DNA of 34,719 nucleotides, from assembly GCA_016188005.1 (NCBI GenBank), contig JACPIQ010000088.1, positions 1-34,719 of the forward strand, read 5' to 3'. The notes under the pieces were generated by a model. That model was given only the letters and a program-made list of their open reading frames with translations, did no database searches and had not been told where the DNA came from. Positions 24,158-32,682 of this stretch are shown here, piece by piece (positions within the stretch are counted from its first letter, which is position 1; every line of letters begins with the position of its first letter). Both the position numbers and the translations under genes were made by a program. This DNA is from Candidatus Rokuibacteriota bacterium (GTDB lineage: Bacteria; Methylomirabilota; Methylomirabilia; Rokubacteriales; CSP1-6).

Positions 24158-26145
24158 CGGGCCGCCCCCACGACCGCCGCCTCGGCATCGCAGATGCGGA
24201 CATCCGCACGGATCGTGCCGGTCCGCCCATCTTCGTAGGTCACCAGGGCCTCGACCTGGACGTGCCCGCGGTCCGAGTAGAGGGCGTCGATCAGGGGCGC
24301 GTACTTCTGCGCGATGAACCCGCGGCGCACCTTGCGGGTCCGCGTGATCTCCTGGTCGTCGGCGTCGAGCTCCTTGTGCAGGAGCAGGAAGCGGCGGATC
24401 TGCGCGCCCCGAAGCTCGGCGTCCTCCGACAGGCTCCGGTTCACCCGGAGGACCTCCTGGTGGACCAGGTCGTACACCTCGGGCTTCTGGGAGAGATCGG
24501 TGTAGCTCGTGTAAGCGATGTTGCGCCGCTCCGCCCAGGCGCCCACCGCGCCGAGGTCGATGTTGACCAGTGCCGTCACGAAGGGCCGGTCGTGGCCGAT
24601 GCACACCGCCTCCTTGAGGTAGGCGGAAAACTTGAGCTTGTTCTCGAGGTACTTGGGGGCAAAGAGCGTGCCGTCCTGGAGCCGCCCCACGTCCTTGGCG
24701 CGGTCGATGATCTTGAGGTGGCCGTCGCGGTCGATGAAGCCCGCGTCCCCGGAGTGCATCCAGCCCTCTTCCAGCGTTTCGCGGGTGGCCTCGGGGTTCT
24801 TGTAGTAGCCCAGGAAGACGCCGGGGCTCCGGTACAGCACCTCGCCGGTCTCGCCGATCCGCACCTCGACCCCGGGCAGCGGCGTGCCCACCGTGTCCAG
24901 CTTGATGTCGCCGTCCTTCTGGATGGAGACCAGCGCGCTGGACTCGGTCATGCCATAGGCCTGCTTCACGTTGACCCCGAGGGAGCGGAAGAAGCCCAGC
25001 AGCTCGGGGCTGATGGCCTCGCCCGCCGTGTACGCCAGGCGGATCCGTCCCATGCCCAGGTTGTCCCGCAGCGGGCCGTAGACGAGCAGCTGCCCGGCCT
25101 GGTAGAGCAGCCGGGCCCCGAGCGGCACGGGCTGATGCGCCAGCCGCCGCTGCTCCACCCGACGGGCCACGTCGAGGAAGGCATGCACCATCCGCCGCTT
25201 GAGGGCCCAGGCGTCGTCGACGCGGATCATGACCGTCGTGAGGATGTTCTCCCAGATCCGCGGCGGGGCGAAGAAGTAGGTCGGCCCGATCTCCCGCAGG
25301 TCGTGGAGCACGGTGGCCGCGCTCTCCGGGCAGTTCGTGGCGAAGCCGGCCACGATCGACTGGGCGTAGGAGAAGATGTTGTCCCCGACCCAGGCCATGG
25401 GGAGATAGGCCATGACCTCGTCGTCCGCGCGTAGGCCCTCGCGCTCGGCGGCGTTCCGGGCCGTCACGATCAGGTTCCCGTGGGAGAGCATGGTCCCCTT
25501 GGGCTGGCCGGTGGTGCCCGAGGTGTAGGCGATGATGGCGAGGTCGTCGGCTGAGCCCCGGGCCACCTCCTCGTCGTAGTACGTGGGGTGGGCCTGGGCG
25601 AACTTCCGTCCGAGGTCCTCGACAGCGGCAAGGCTCAGCAGGCACGGATCCGTGTAATGCCGCATCCCGCGCGGATCGTCGTAGACGATGTGCTGGAGCC
25701 GAGGGCACTGCTCCCGGACGTGCAGGAGCTTGTCCACCTGCTCCTGGTCCTCGACCACGGCGAAGCGCGCTTCGGCGTGGTCGACGATGTACTGCATCTC
25801 CTTCTCGATGGAGTCCTGGTAGAGCGGCACCGGCACGCCCCCCAGGGCCTGGGCCGACAGCATCGCCCAGTAGAGCTGGGGGCGGTTGTCCCCCACGATG
25901 GCCACCTTGTCGCCGCGGGCGAAGCCAAGGGCGGCGAGCCCCAGGGCGATGAGCCGGGACTGCTCGAAGTAGTCGCGCCAGGTGTAGGACTGCCAGATGC
26001 CGTAGTCCTTCTCGCGGATGGCGACCTTGCGCGGGAACTGCCGGGAGTTGCGCTCCACGAGCTTGGGGAAGGTGTCCAGGCCGGGCTCCAGCGCGTCGAC
26101 GGGACGGGTGGCGACCGGTCCAGCGTGGCGGGTGGTGACGTCCAT
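24154..26145 (-). CDS. Long-chain acyl-CoA synthetase-like AMP-forming ligase (copy 2)
   Basis: A 663-residue paralogue of the synthetase at 16377-18296, with the same order of motifs: YGIWQSYTWRDYF, LYQDSIEKEMQYIVDHAEA, P-loop YTSGTTGQPKG, YLPMAWVGDN, KQAYGMTESSAL, GWMHSGDAGFID, IDRAKDVGRL and TRTRKVRRGFI. It should form CoA thioesters of medium or long acyl, or aryl-alkyl, acids in the cytoplasm. The ATG at 26145 is chosen; a TTG directly before it is unlikely. It is the first gene of the long operon, with a sigma-70-like promoter about 110 bp upstream. The leader has only a weak Shine-Dalgarno. Confidence 0.93.
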   Translation of the reverse strand: MDVTTRHAGPVATRPVDALEPGLDTFPKLVERNSRQFPRKVAIREKDYGIWQSYTWRDYFEQSRLIALGLAALGFARGDKVAIVGDNRPQLYWAMLSAQALGGVPVPLYQDSIEKEMQYIVDHAEARFAVVEDQEQVDKLLHVREQCPRLQHIVYDDPRGMRHYTDPCLLSLAAVEDLGRKFAQAHPTYYDEEVARGSADDLAIIAYTSGTTGQPKGTMLSHGNLIVTARNAAEREGLRADDEVMAYLPMAWVGDNIFSYAQSIVAGFATNCPESAATVLHDLREIGPTYFFAPPRIWENILTTVMIRVDDAWALKRRMVHAFLDVARRVEQRRLAHQPVPLGARLLYQAGQLLVYGPLRDNLGMGRIRLAYTAGEAISPELLGFFRSLGVNVKQAYGMTESSALVSIQKDGDIKLDTVGTPLPGVEVRIGETGEVLYRSPGVFLGYYKNPEATRETLEEGWMHSGDAGFIDRDGHLKIIDRAKDVGRLQDGTLFAPKYLENKLKFSAYLKEAVCIGHDRPFVTALVNIDLGAVGAWAERRNIAYTSYTDLSQKPEVYDLVHQEVLRVNRSLSEDAELRGAQIRRFLLLHKELDADDQEITRTRKVRRGFIAQKYAPLIDALYSDRGHVQVEALVTYEDGRTGTIRADVRICDAEAAVVGAAR

Positions 26146-26257
26146 CAACTGCCCGAAATCCCGGCGCCGCTCGTGAGCGTCCTCATTCTCGATTCGAGGC
26201 GTTCTCCCTGCCGGTGCTGGTGGGGCGTCGTGTCATCCTTCGCCGAGGAGTTGCGAG

Positions 26258-26287
26258 AGTGTAGCCGAGGGCCGGCGGGCCTGTCAA
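26258..26287 (-). promoter_or_regulatory. Sigma-70-type promoter of the transporter and ligase operon
   Basis: On the minus strand TTGACA (26282-26287, perfect -35) is followed after 18 bp by TACACT (26258-26263, one strong and several matching -10 positions). Transcription would start near 26251, leaving a leader of about 105 nt before the ATG at 26145. The rest of this 209 bp spacer (26146-26354) shows no gene. This is the best promoter seen in the window, and it sits at the head of the 14-gene run. Confidence 0.72.
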
Positions 26288-26354
26288 GGACTTTGCCCGG
26301 AACGGCGAGGGTTTACGTGCGCCTGACTCAGTTTCCTGGTTCGAGTGACCGGCA

Positions 26355-27881
26355 TCAGTCCTCGGGCGCCGGCACGGGCACCCGGCGGATCCGGGAGGCC
26401 GCCGCCCGGAGGGCCCGCGCCACGGGCACCGCCACCGCCGCCAGCGCCGCCACCGTGAGCACGGCCGAGATGGGCCGGAGGAAGAAGATGCCGAGCCCTG
26501 CATCCGAGATGATGAGCGATTGCCGCAGGGCCCGCTCGGCCAGGGGCCCCAGGACCAGCGCCAGGGTGAGGGCGGCGGGCGAGTACCCGAGCTTCTTCAT
26601 GGCGTAGCCCAGCACGCCGAAGACGAGCATCTGGCCCACGTCCCACACGGCGTTCTTCTGTGCGTACGCGCCCGTGATGCAGAAGATGATGATCAGCGGC
26701 ATGAGGATGCTGTACGGGATGCGGAGAGCCCGGACGAACATGGGAATGAAGGCCACGTTCAGGATCAGCAGCATGACGTTGGCGATGTACTGCGAGGCGA
26801 TGAGCCCCCACACGAACTGGGGGTTCTTCTCGAACAGGAGCGGCCCCGGACGGAGCCCCCACATCATGAGCCCGCCCAGCATGATGGCCGTCGTGGCCGA
26901 TCCCGGGATGCCCAGCGTGAGCATGGGCACCATCGCGCCGGCCGAGGCGGCGTTGTTGGCGGCCTCGGGGGCGGCCACCCCCTCGATGGCGCCCTTGCCG
27001 AACTCCGCGGGGTGCCGCGACACCTTCTTCTCCAGGGCGTAGGCCAGGAAGGTGGCGATGGTGGGCCCCGCCCCGGGCAGCACGCCGATGAAGAAGCCCA
27101 GCACCGTGCCGCGGACGATGGCCCAGCGGCTGCGCACCCAGTCGCCGGCCGACAGCATGACGTCCCGGAGGCCATAGCGCCCCTGGAGGATGTGCAGCTC
27201 GGCCGCCTCTTCCGCCCCCACCAGCACCTCGCCCAGCCCGAACAGCCCGATGGCCACCGGCAGGAAGTCCACCCCGTCCATCATCTCGGGGATGCCGAAG
27301 GCGTAGCGCGCGTCCCCCGAGATGATGTCGAAGCCCACCATCGAGAGCATGAGCCCGAACAGCATGCTCATGTAGCCCTTGAGCGCGTTCTCGCCCGTGA
27401 GCCCCGTCACCGTGGTGAGGCCCAGGAGCATGAGCGCGAAGGTCTCGGGCGGGCCGAAGGACAGCGCCCAGCGCGCCAGCGCCGGCGACGTCAGCATGAG
27501 GAGGATCACGCCGAAGGTGCCGGCGATGAACGAGCCCAGGGCGGCCACGCCCAGGGCCGGGCCCGCGCGCCCCTGCAGCGCCATCTGGTAGCCGTCGAGA
27601 CAGGTCACCACCGAGGCCGACTCCCCCGGCGTGTTGATGAGCACCGAGGTGATGGTGCCGCCATACATGGAGCCCGCGTAGAGCGCGGCCAGCATGATGA
27701 TCCCGGAGGTAGGGTCCATGCCAAAGGTCAACGGCAGCAGGAGCGCGACCCCCGACACCGGGCCCACCCCGGGCAGGGCCCCGATGAGCGTACCCACGAT
27801 GACCCCGGCGGTCGCCATGAGGAGGTTGAACGGCGTGAGCGCGATGGAGAAGCCCATCGCGAGATTGCTCAGGACGTCCAT
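26355..27881 (-). CDS. tctA: Tripartite tricarboxylate transporter large permease TctA
   Basis: A 508-residue protein with many membrane helices, the large permease of the TctABC family of sodium- or proton-linked importers of carboxylates. The family signature is complete: GALPGVGPVSGVALLLPLTFGMDP at about 34-57, AALYAGSMYGGTITSVLINTPGES at about 65-88, and the repeat-related GVLPGAGPTIATFLAYALEKKVS in the second half. LGIPGSATTAIMLGGLMMWGLRPGP follows. The ATG lies 10 bp after tctB. The C-terminal 40 residues are basic and alanine-rich. Confidence 0.95.
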   Translation of the reverse strand: MDVLSNLAMGFSIALTPFNLLMATAGVIVGTLIGALPGVGPVSGVALLLPLTFGMDPTSGIIMLAALYAGSMYGGTITSVLINTPGESASVVTCLDGYQMALQGRAGPALGVAALGSFIAGTFGVILLMLTSPALARWALSFGPPETFALMLLGLTTVTGLTGENALKGYMSMLFGLMLSMVGFDIISGDARYAFGIPEMMDGVDFLPVAIGLFGLGEVLVGAEEAAELHILQGRYGLRDVMLSAGDWVRSRWAIVRGTVLGFFIGVLPGAGPTIATFLAYALEKKVSRHPAEFGKGAIEGVAAPEAANNAASAGAMVPMLTLGIPGSATTAIMLGGLMMWGLRPGPLLFEKNPQFVWGLIASQYIANVMLLILNVAFIPMFVRALRIPYSILMPLIIIFCITGAYAQKNAVWDVGQMLVFGVLGYAMKKLGYSPAALTLALVLGPLAERALRQSLIISDAGLGIFFLRPISAVLTVAALAAVAVPVARALRAAASRIRRVPVPAPED

Positions 27882-27891
27882 CCGGGGGCCC

Positions 27892-28347
27892 TCAGAAGCC
27901 GAGCGCGCTCACGGGGAACGGCACCCGGAGCCAGTAGGTGAACACGAGATAGTGGGCGCCGGCCGCGAGCACCGCCACCCCGAGCGTGACCGGCCACCGG
28001 TAGCCTTCCAGCCACCGCAGGAGCACGATCAGGAACAGCACCGTGCCCAGGATCATCCCGACCACCTTGAGCAGCGCCACGAAGGCCACGGTGACGGCCA
28101 GCACGACGACGAGCCGTCTGAGCCCCTCGCCCCGGGGCAGCCACGCCGGCCCGGCGACGCCGGAGCGGACGGCGCCCACCAGCTGCATCCCCGCCAGCAC
28201 GGCCATCCCCACGCCGAGCCAGAAGGGCAGGAAGGCCGATCCCGGGCCGCTGGCCCCCCAGTAGGTGTAGTGCCTGAGCGCCCCCACCGCGAAGGCCACG
28301 GAGAAGGCCAGGAGCGCGGCCCCGGCGATCCGGTCGGCGCAGCGCAT
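27892..28347 (-). CDS. tctB: Tripartite tricarboxylate transporter small permease TctB
   Basis: A 151-residue protein with about four hydrophobic helices (for example AGAALLAFSVAFAVGAL and LVVVLAVTVAFVALLKVVGMILGTVLFLIVLL). The pattern FLPFWLGVGMAVLAGMQLVGAV after the first helix is typical of TctB. TctB sequences are poorly conserved, so position between tctC and tctA is part of the evidence. It forms the membrane complex with TctA. The start ATG lies 18 bp after tctC. Confidence 0.9.
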   Translation of the reverse strand: MRCADRIAGAALLAFSVAFAVGALRHYTYWGASGPGSAFLPFWLGVGMAVLAGMQLVGAVRSGVAGPAWLPRGEGLRRLVVVLAVTVAFVALLKVVGMILGTVLFLIVLLRWLEGYRWPVTLGVAVLAAGAHYLVFTYWLRVPFPVSALGF

Positions 28348-28365
28348 GGCGGACGGGGCTCCCGG

Positions 28366-29349
28366 CTACTTCTTGATGGCCCCGAGGCCTTTCAGCGCGG
28401 CCTCGTACTTGCCGTTGAGGCCGTCCAGATACTGGTTCGCCTCCTCCCCCGTCCAGGCCGTGGGCGTGAGGAGGTTCCGCTTGATGTACTGCTCCTGCCA
28501 CTTCGGGGTCTCCACCACCTTCTTGAGCGTCTCCTGCCACCACCGGACGGCCTCCGGGCTCATCCCCGCCGGCCCCACGACGCCGCGCATCTGCTCCCAG
28601 TAGAACTCCCACCCCTTCTCGGCGAAGGTGGGCAGGTCCGGCGCGTCCTTCAGCCGCTTCCGGGCAGCCACCGCCAGGTTCTTGGCCTTCCTGGCCTCCA
28701 CCTGGGCCACGATCTCGTTGGGGTTCATGACGCCCGCGTCCACGTGCCCGCCCATGAGCGCCGCCGTGCACTCGCCGCCCGAGTTGAAGGGGACGTACTT
28801 GAGCTTGATGCCCGCGGCCTTCTCGAAGAGGTGGGTGAAGATGTGGTCCTCGCTGTTGGTGCCCGTCCCGGCCACGCTGAGCTGGCCGGGACGCTCCTTG
28901 GCGGCCCTGACGAACTCCTCGATGGTCTGGTACTTGGAGTCCGACCGCACCGAGATCATCAGCTCGTCGATGGCCACGATCATCAGAGCCGTCATGGCAT
29001 CCCGGTGGTTGCCCGGGAGCCGCCCCTCGACCTTGCCCGAGACGATGGTGGGGGCCGCCCCCGCGACCACGTGGGAGTCGCCCTTCTTGGTGATCAGGTA
29101 GGTGTAGCCCACGACGCCGCTGCCTCCGGCGCGGTTCACCACGTTGATGGGCACGGGCGACCACCTGTGCTCGTCGATGATGCCCACGATCATGCGCATG
29201 AGGTTGTCAGTGCCGCCGCCGGGGGCGAAGGGCACCACGACCTCGATGGCCTTGGACGGGTACTTGACCTGAGCCGTGGCCGGGGCCGCGGAGGTGGAGA
29301 CCAGCATGACGGCCGCGAGGCTCGCGGCCAGCAGACGCAGTGTCGCCAT
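28366..29349 (-). CDS. tctC: Tripartite tricarboxylate transporter substrate-binding protein TctC
   Basis: A 327-residue periplasmic-binding protein of the TctC/Bug family. It has a signal peptide (MATLRLLAASLAAVMLVSTS, likely cleaved after ATAQ near 27). The mature part starts VKYPSKAIEVVVPFAPGGGTDNLMRM, the diagnostic TctC/Bug opening with the carboxylate-binding loop. VNRAGGSGVVGYTYL follows at about 71-85. The ATG at 29349 is supported by GAGGAGGA upstream and by the signal peptide. Family ligands are di- and tricarboxylates or aromatic acids. The CoA transferase 14 bp upstream suggests that the imported acid is converted to a CoA ester by transfer. Confidence 0.93.
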   Translation of the reverse strand: MATLRLLAASLAAVMLVSTSAAPATAQVKYPSKAIEVVVPFAPGGGTDNLMRMIVGIIDEHRWSPVPINVVNRAGGSGVVGYTYLITKKGDSHVVAGAAPTIVSGKVEGRLPGNHRDAMTALMIVAIDELMISVRSDSKYQTIEEFVRAAKERPGQLSVAGTGTNSEDHIFTHLFEKAAGIKLKYVPFNSGGECTAALMGGHVDAGVMNPNEIVAQVEARKAKNLAVAARKRLKDAPDLPTFAEKGWEFYWEQMRGVVGPAGMSPEAVRWWQETLKKVVETPKWQEQYIKRNLLTPTAWTGEEANQYLDGLNGKYEAALKGLGAIKK

Positions 29350-29363
29350 GGGATGGATCCTCC

Positions 29364-30554
29364 TCACTGTTGAATGACTCCGCTGTCCTCCAGCTCCCGC
29401 TGTGCGCGCTCGCTGTACCCCAGCTCCGTCAGGATCTCGGCCGTGTGCTGGCCCAGCAGCGGGGCGGGACGGTCGACGGCGCCGGGCGTCTCGGAGAGCT
29501 TCACCGGGACGCCGAGCGCCTTGATGGGCCCGGCTCCCGGATGGATCAGGTCGACCACCATGGCGCGCGCCAGCACCTGCGGATCGGCCAGCGCCTCGGC
29601 GTAGTCGTGGATGGGGCCCGAGGGCACGCCGGCGGCGGCCAGCCGCTCCAGCCACACTGCGCGCGGCTGGGTGGTCGTGGTCCGCTCGAGCTCCGTGATC
29701 AGCGCGGCGCGGTTCACGAGGCGCTCCGCACCCCCCGCGAAGCGCGGGTCCCCGGGCAGGTCGGGGCGCCCGATGGCCGCGCAGAGGGCCCCGAAGAGCC
29801 TGTCGTCGGCGGCGCCCACCGTGACGTGACCGTCCGCCGCGCGGATGGCCTGATAGGGCGCCGCCAGGCGATGCGCCGAGCCCAGCGGCCCGGGGGGCCG
29901 GCCCGTCGCCCAGTACTCGGCCGACTCCCGGGCGGTGAGCGCCAGGGCGGCCTCGAGGAGAGAGGTGTCCACGAGCTGCCCCTCGCCCGTGCGCTCCCGG
30001 TGCTCCAGCGCGCACAGGATCCCGTAGGCGGCGAAGAGCCCCGCGGCGAGATCGCTCAGCGGGACGCCCGACTTGGCCGGCGGGCCCTCCTCGGCGCCGG
30101 TGACGCTGATGATCCCGCTCATGCCCTGGGCGATCAGGTCATACCCGCCGCGCGCGGCGTACGGCCCGGTGGCCCCGAAGCCGCTGACCGCGCAGTAGAC
30201 GAGCCGCGGGTTCGCGACGGACAGCGCGTCCCAGCCGAGCCCCAGCCGCTCCGCGACCCCGGGGCGGTAGTTCTGGACGAAGACGTCGGCCGTCTTCACC
30301 AGCCGCGTCATGATCTCCACACCCTCGGCGCGCTTGAGGTCCACGGCCAGATCGCGCTTGCCGCGGTTCATGGTCATGAAGGTGGCGCTGTGGCCGTTCC
30401 GGTGCGCTGCCCCGAGCTGACGGGTGGGCTCGCCCGCTCCCGGCGGCTCGATCTTGATGACATCCGCGCCCATGTCGGCGAGGTTCATGGTGCAGTAGGG
30501 CGCCGCCATGGCCTGGGTGAGATCGATGACCCGGATTCCCTCGAGGGGCTTCAC
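29364..30554 (-). CDS. Class III (CaiB/BaiF) CoA transferase, copy A
   Basis: A 396-residue family III CoA transferase that moves CoA from one acyl-CoA to a free acid through a mixed anhydride on an aspartate. Features are PLEGIRVIDLTQAMAAPYCTMNLADMGADVIKIEPP at about 3-38, FVQNYRPGVAERLGL, and the catalytic region VPLSDLAAGLFAAYGIL with D168 aligning with the active aspartate of formyl-CoA transferase. GQLVDTSLLEAALAL follows. The start is GTG at 30554. A copy of the 56 bp spacer repeat begins just 2 bp upstream, so the repeat would supply the ribosome-binding region. The gene is head of a transcript continuing into tctCBA. Confidence 0.93.
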   Translation of the reverse strand: MKPLEGIRVIDLTQAMAAPYCTMNLADMGADVIKIEPPGAGEPTRQLGAAHRNGHSATFMTMNRGKRDLAVDLKRAEGVEIMTRLVKTADVFVQNYRPGVAERLGLGWDALSVANPRLVYCAVSGFGATGPYAARGGYDLIAQGMSGIISVTGAEEGPPAKSGVPLSDLAAGLFAAYGILCALEHRERTGEGQLVDTSLLEAALALTARESAEYWATGRPPGPLGSAHRLAAPYQAIRAADGHVTVGAADDRLFGALCAAIGRPDLPGDPRFAGGAERLVNRAALITELERTTTTQPRAVWLERLAAAGVPSGPIHDYAEALADPQVLARAMVVDLIHPGAGPIKALGVPVKLSETPGAVDRPAPLLGQHTAEILTELGYSERAQRELEDSGVIQQ

Positions 30555-30556
30555 GG

Positions 30557-30735
30557 CTGCGGCTCGCCCCCTCGCTCCGCTCGGGGGATCACCATGTCCG
30601 CTCGCCTCGCCTGGGCTCGCTCACGCTCGCCCGGCCTGCCATATGCGCTCGCCTCGTCTTCGGCTGCGGCTCGCCCGGCCTGCGGCTCGCCGCCTCGCTC
30701 CGCTCGGGGGATCACCATGTCCGCTCGCCTCGCCT
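30557..30735. repeat. Two copies of a 56 bp GC-rich spacer repeat
   Basis: Copies at 30557-30612 and 30680-30735 (period 123 bp) differ at a single position. Each contains CTCGCTCCGCTCGGGGGATC followed by ACCATGTCCGCTCGCCTCGCC. The sequence between them has further short fragments of the same words (GGCTCGC, GCTCGCCT, TGCGGCTCGCC). The composition is unlike coding DNA and it fills the whole spacer between a CoA transferase and the carbonic-anhydrase-like gene. It is unrelated to the 1968-2089 repeat. Confidence 0.85.
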
Positions 30736-30753
30736 TCGGCTTCGGCTCGCCGG

Positions 30754-31272
30754 TCAACGAAGGCGCCCTCGGTAGTCGCGATGCCAGAGGGCGAGGTACT
30801 CCGTCGCGTTCCGCCTGATCTCCTCCAGCTCCTCCGCGCTCATCCTGCGCACGGGCTTGGCCGGCACGCCCATGACGAGCCAGCCGGCGGGCACGACCTT
30901 GCCCGGGGGGACCAGGGCGCCGGCGCCGACCTGGGCGCCCTCCTCGACCACCGCCCCCGTCAGCACCACCGCGCCGATGCCGATGCGCACGTCGTCCATG
31001 ATCGTGCAGGCGTGAAGCACGCAGCGGTGGCCGACGGTCACACCGGCGCCCACGAGGCACGGGAACCGCGGCGTCACGTGGAGGACCGAGCTGTCCTGGA
31101 CATTGCTGTTCCGGCCGACGGTGATGTGGTTGTCCTGATCCCCCCGCACCACGGTGAAGGGCCAGATGCTGGCGCCCGCCTCGATCGTCACGTCTCCGAT
31201 CACCTGGGCGGCGAGGTCGACGTAGGCGTCCGGATGGACGCGGGGCGTGCGGCCCGGAACCTCCCTGATCAT
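30754..31272 (-). CDS. Gamma-carbonic-anhydrase-like hexapeptide-repeat protein
   Basis: A 172-residue left-handed beta-helix protein of the YrdA/PaaY/CaiE-like gamma carbonic anhydrase family. Hexapeptide repeats run from about residue 20 to 135. Metal-ligand histidines fit H65 (SSVLH), H82 and H87 (VGHRCVLHACTI), and R43-D45 in VVRGDQDNHI match the conserved polar network, so a zinc or iron site is likely. PAGWLVMGVPAKPVRRM and a C-terminal helix complete it. Activity may be carbonic anhydrase or, as for PaaY, a thioesterase acting on CoA esters. The CoA-transferase genes on both sides favour the latter as a hypothesis. The ATG is 19 bp after CoA transferase B. Confidence 0.92.
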   Translation of the reverse strand: MIREVPGRTPRVHPDAYVDLAAQVIGDVTIEAGASIWPFTVVRGDQDNHITVGRNSNVQDSSVLHVTPRFPCLVGAGVTVGHRCVLHACTIMDDVRIGIGAVVLTGAVVEEGAQVGAGALVPPGKVVPAGWLVMGVPAKPVRRMSAEELEEIRRNATEYLALWHRDYRGRLR

Positions 31273-31291
31273 GGCGGGAGCGTACCCCGCA

Positions 31292-32506
31292 TCAGATCAC
31301 CCGCGCGCGGCGCAGCGCCGCGATCTCCTCGGCGCCGTAGCCCAGCTCGGCGAGCACCGCCTCGGTGTCCTCGCCCAGGAGCGGCGGGGCCTTGCGAAGT
31401 GCGGCCGGCGACCGCGAGAGCTTGACCGGGTTACCCAGGGTCTTCAGTGGGCCCGCCTGCGGGTGCTCGTACTCCTGCACCATGCCCCGCGCCTGCGCGT
31501 GCGGATCGGCAAGCGCCTCGGGGAGGGTGTAGATGGGCCCGGCGGGAATCCCCGTCTCCTCGCAGCGGGCGAGCCAGTGGGCCCGCGGCTTGTGGCGCGT
31601 CACCGCCTCCACCAGCGCCTCCAGCGCGGCCCGATTCTGCACCCGGTCGCCGACGGTCTTGAAGCGTGGATCGTCCACCAGGGCCTCGAGGCCGAGCAAG
31701 CCGGCGAACAGCGGCCAGAGCTTGCTGTTGGCGGCACCCACGGTGAAGTGGCCGTCGCTGGCCCGGAAAGCCTGGTAGGGCGCGTTGAGGCGGTGGGCCG
31801 TGCCCAGCCGCCGGGGAATCTGGCCCGTGTACCAGTACTCCGTGGCCTCCCACGCCGACAGCGCCAGTCCCGCCTCGAACAGCGAGGTGTCCACGAGCTG
31901 CCCGCGCCCGGACACGCGCCGGGCCCGCAGGGCGCAGAGGATCCCGAAGACGGCGAAGAGCCCCGCGCCGAGATCGGTGATGGGCACGCCCACCTTCACG
32001 GGCGGTCCGCCCTCGCTGCCCGTGGCGCTCATGATGCCGCTCATGCCCTGGGCCACGAGGTCGAGGCCAACGCGGCCAGCGTAGGGCCCCGTCTGGCCGA
32101 AGCCGGAGATGGAGCAGTAGATGAGCCGCGGGTTGCGCGCGGCGAGCGTCTCGTAGTCCACGCCCAGGCGCCTCGCCACGCCGGGCCGGTAATTCTCCAC
32201 GAGGACATCCGCCGTCGCCGCGAGCTTGCTGAGGACCGCGACGCCATCCGGCTTCGTGAGGTCGAGGGTGATCCCGCGCTTGTTGCGGTTGACGGCGAGG
32301 AAGACAGCCGACACGCCGGGGGCCTGGGGCAGCCCGGGCCGGCGGCCGGGCTCGCCCTCCGGCGGCTCCACCTTGAGCACCTCGGCCCCCATGTCGGCCA
32401 GCAGCATGCTACAGAAGGGGCCCGCCATGTCCTGGGTCTGGTCGATCACCCGAAGGCCCTGCAGGGCGCCCGTCGCGCTGCCATGCGTCGTCGCGTGCGT
32501 CGTCAT
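31292..32506 (-). CDS. Class III (CaiB/BaiF) CoA transferase, copy B
   Basis: A 404-residue paralogue of the enzyme at 29364-30554. It has LQGLRVIDQTQDMAGPFCSMLLADMGAEVLKVEPPEGEPG, VLVENYRPGVARRLGV, and VPITDLGAGLFAVFGIL with the catalytic aspartate at 178. GQLVDTSLFEAGLAL follows. All catalytic features are present. The donor and acceptor acids are not readable from sequence. It starts with ATG at 32506, facing away from the enoyl-CoA hydratase gene across a 176 bp divergent spacer, and is the first gene of a minus-strand run that may continue through the carbonic-anhydrase-like gene. Confidence 0.93.
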   Translation of the reverse strand: MTTHATTHGSATGALQGLRVIDQTQDMAGPFCSMLLADMGAEVLKVEPPEGEPGRRPGLPQAPGVSAVFLAVNRNKRGITLDLTKPDGVAVLSKLAATADVLVENYRPGVARRLGVDYETLAARNPRLIYCSISGFGQTGPYAGRVGLDLVAQGMSGIMSATGSEGGPPVKVGVPITDLGAGLFAVFGILCALRARRVSGRGQLVDTSLFEAGLALSAWEATEYWYTGQIPRRLGTAHRLNAPYQAFRASDGHFTVGAANSKLWPLFAGLLGLEALVDDPRFKTVGDRVQNRAALEALVEAVTRHKPRAHWLARCEETGIPAGPIYTLPEALADPHAQARGMVQEYEHPQAGPLKTLGNPVKLSRSPAALRKAPPLLGEDTEAVLAELGYGAEEIAALRRARVI

Positions 32507-32682
32507 TGGCGAGCCCGCCGTAGGCTAGCACAGCTGCCCGGAGGATGGAACCGATGCCGGTTTCACGGGGTAGAATGTATGGAGTCGGCGCGCCCGGCCC
32601 GCCGGTGCACTGGCCGCGAGACCCAGCGTGAGCCGACTCGCACACCGACTCCACACCATCACAGACCCAGGAGGCTCCTTCT
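32507..32682. promoter_or_regulatory. Divergent promoter region with inverted repeats
   Basis: This is the spacer between divergent CoA transferase B and the enoyl-CoA hydratase gene. GGAGTCGG (32581-32588) recurs inverted as CCGACTCC (32645-32652), and GAGTCGGC as GCCGACTC (32632-32639), which could be an operator. TAGAAT at 32571-32576 (plus) is a plausible -10, without a good -35 (GGAACCG lies at that distance). CAGGAGG near 32668-32674 is the ribosome binding site for the GTG at 32683. Confidence 0.35.

Noticed and set aside
23369-25708. Fusion of the acyl-CoA synthetase and LivG in one long frame
   Set aside because: The synthetase ends in a different frame with its own stop at 24154, and livG starts at the overlapping GTG; the open frame upstream of livG is a shadow.
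26149-26354. tRNA or riboswitch in the leader of the long operon
   Set aside because: No cloverleaf or known riboswitch core could be traced; only the promoter is supported.
30557-30735. Possible CRISPR array or insertion sequence
   Set aside because: Two copies only; the intervening sequence is itself made of repeat fragments, and no transposase or terminal inverted repeats are seen.
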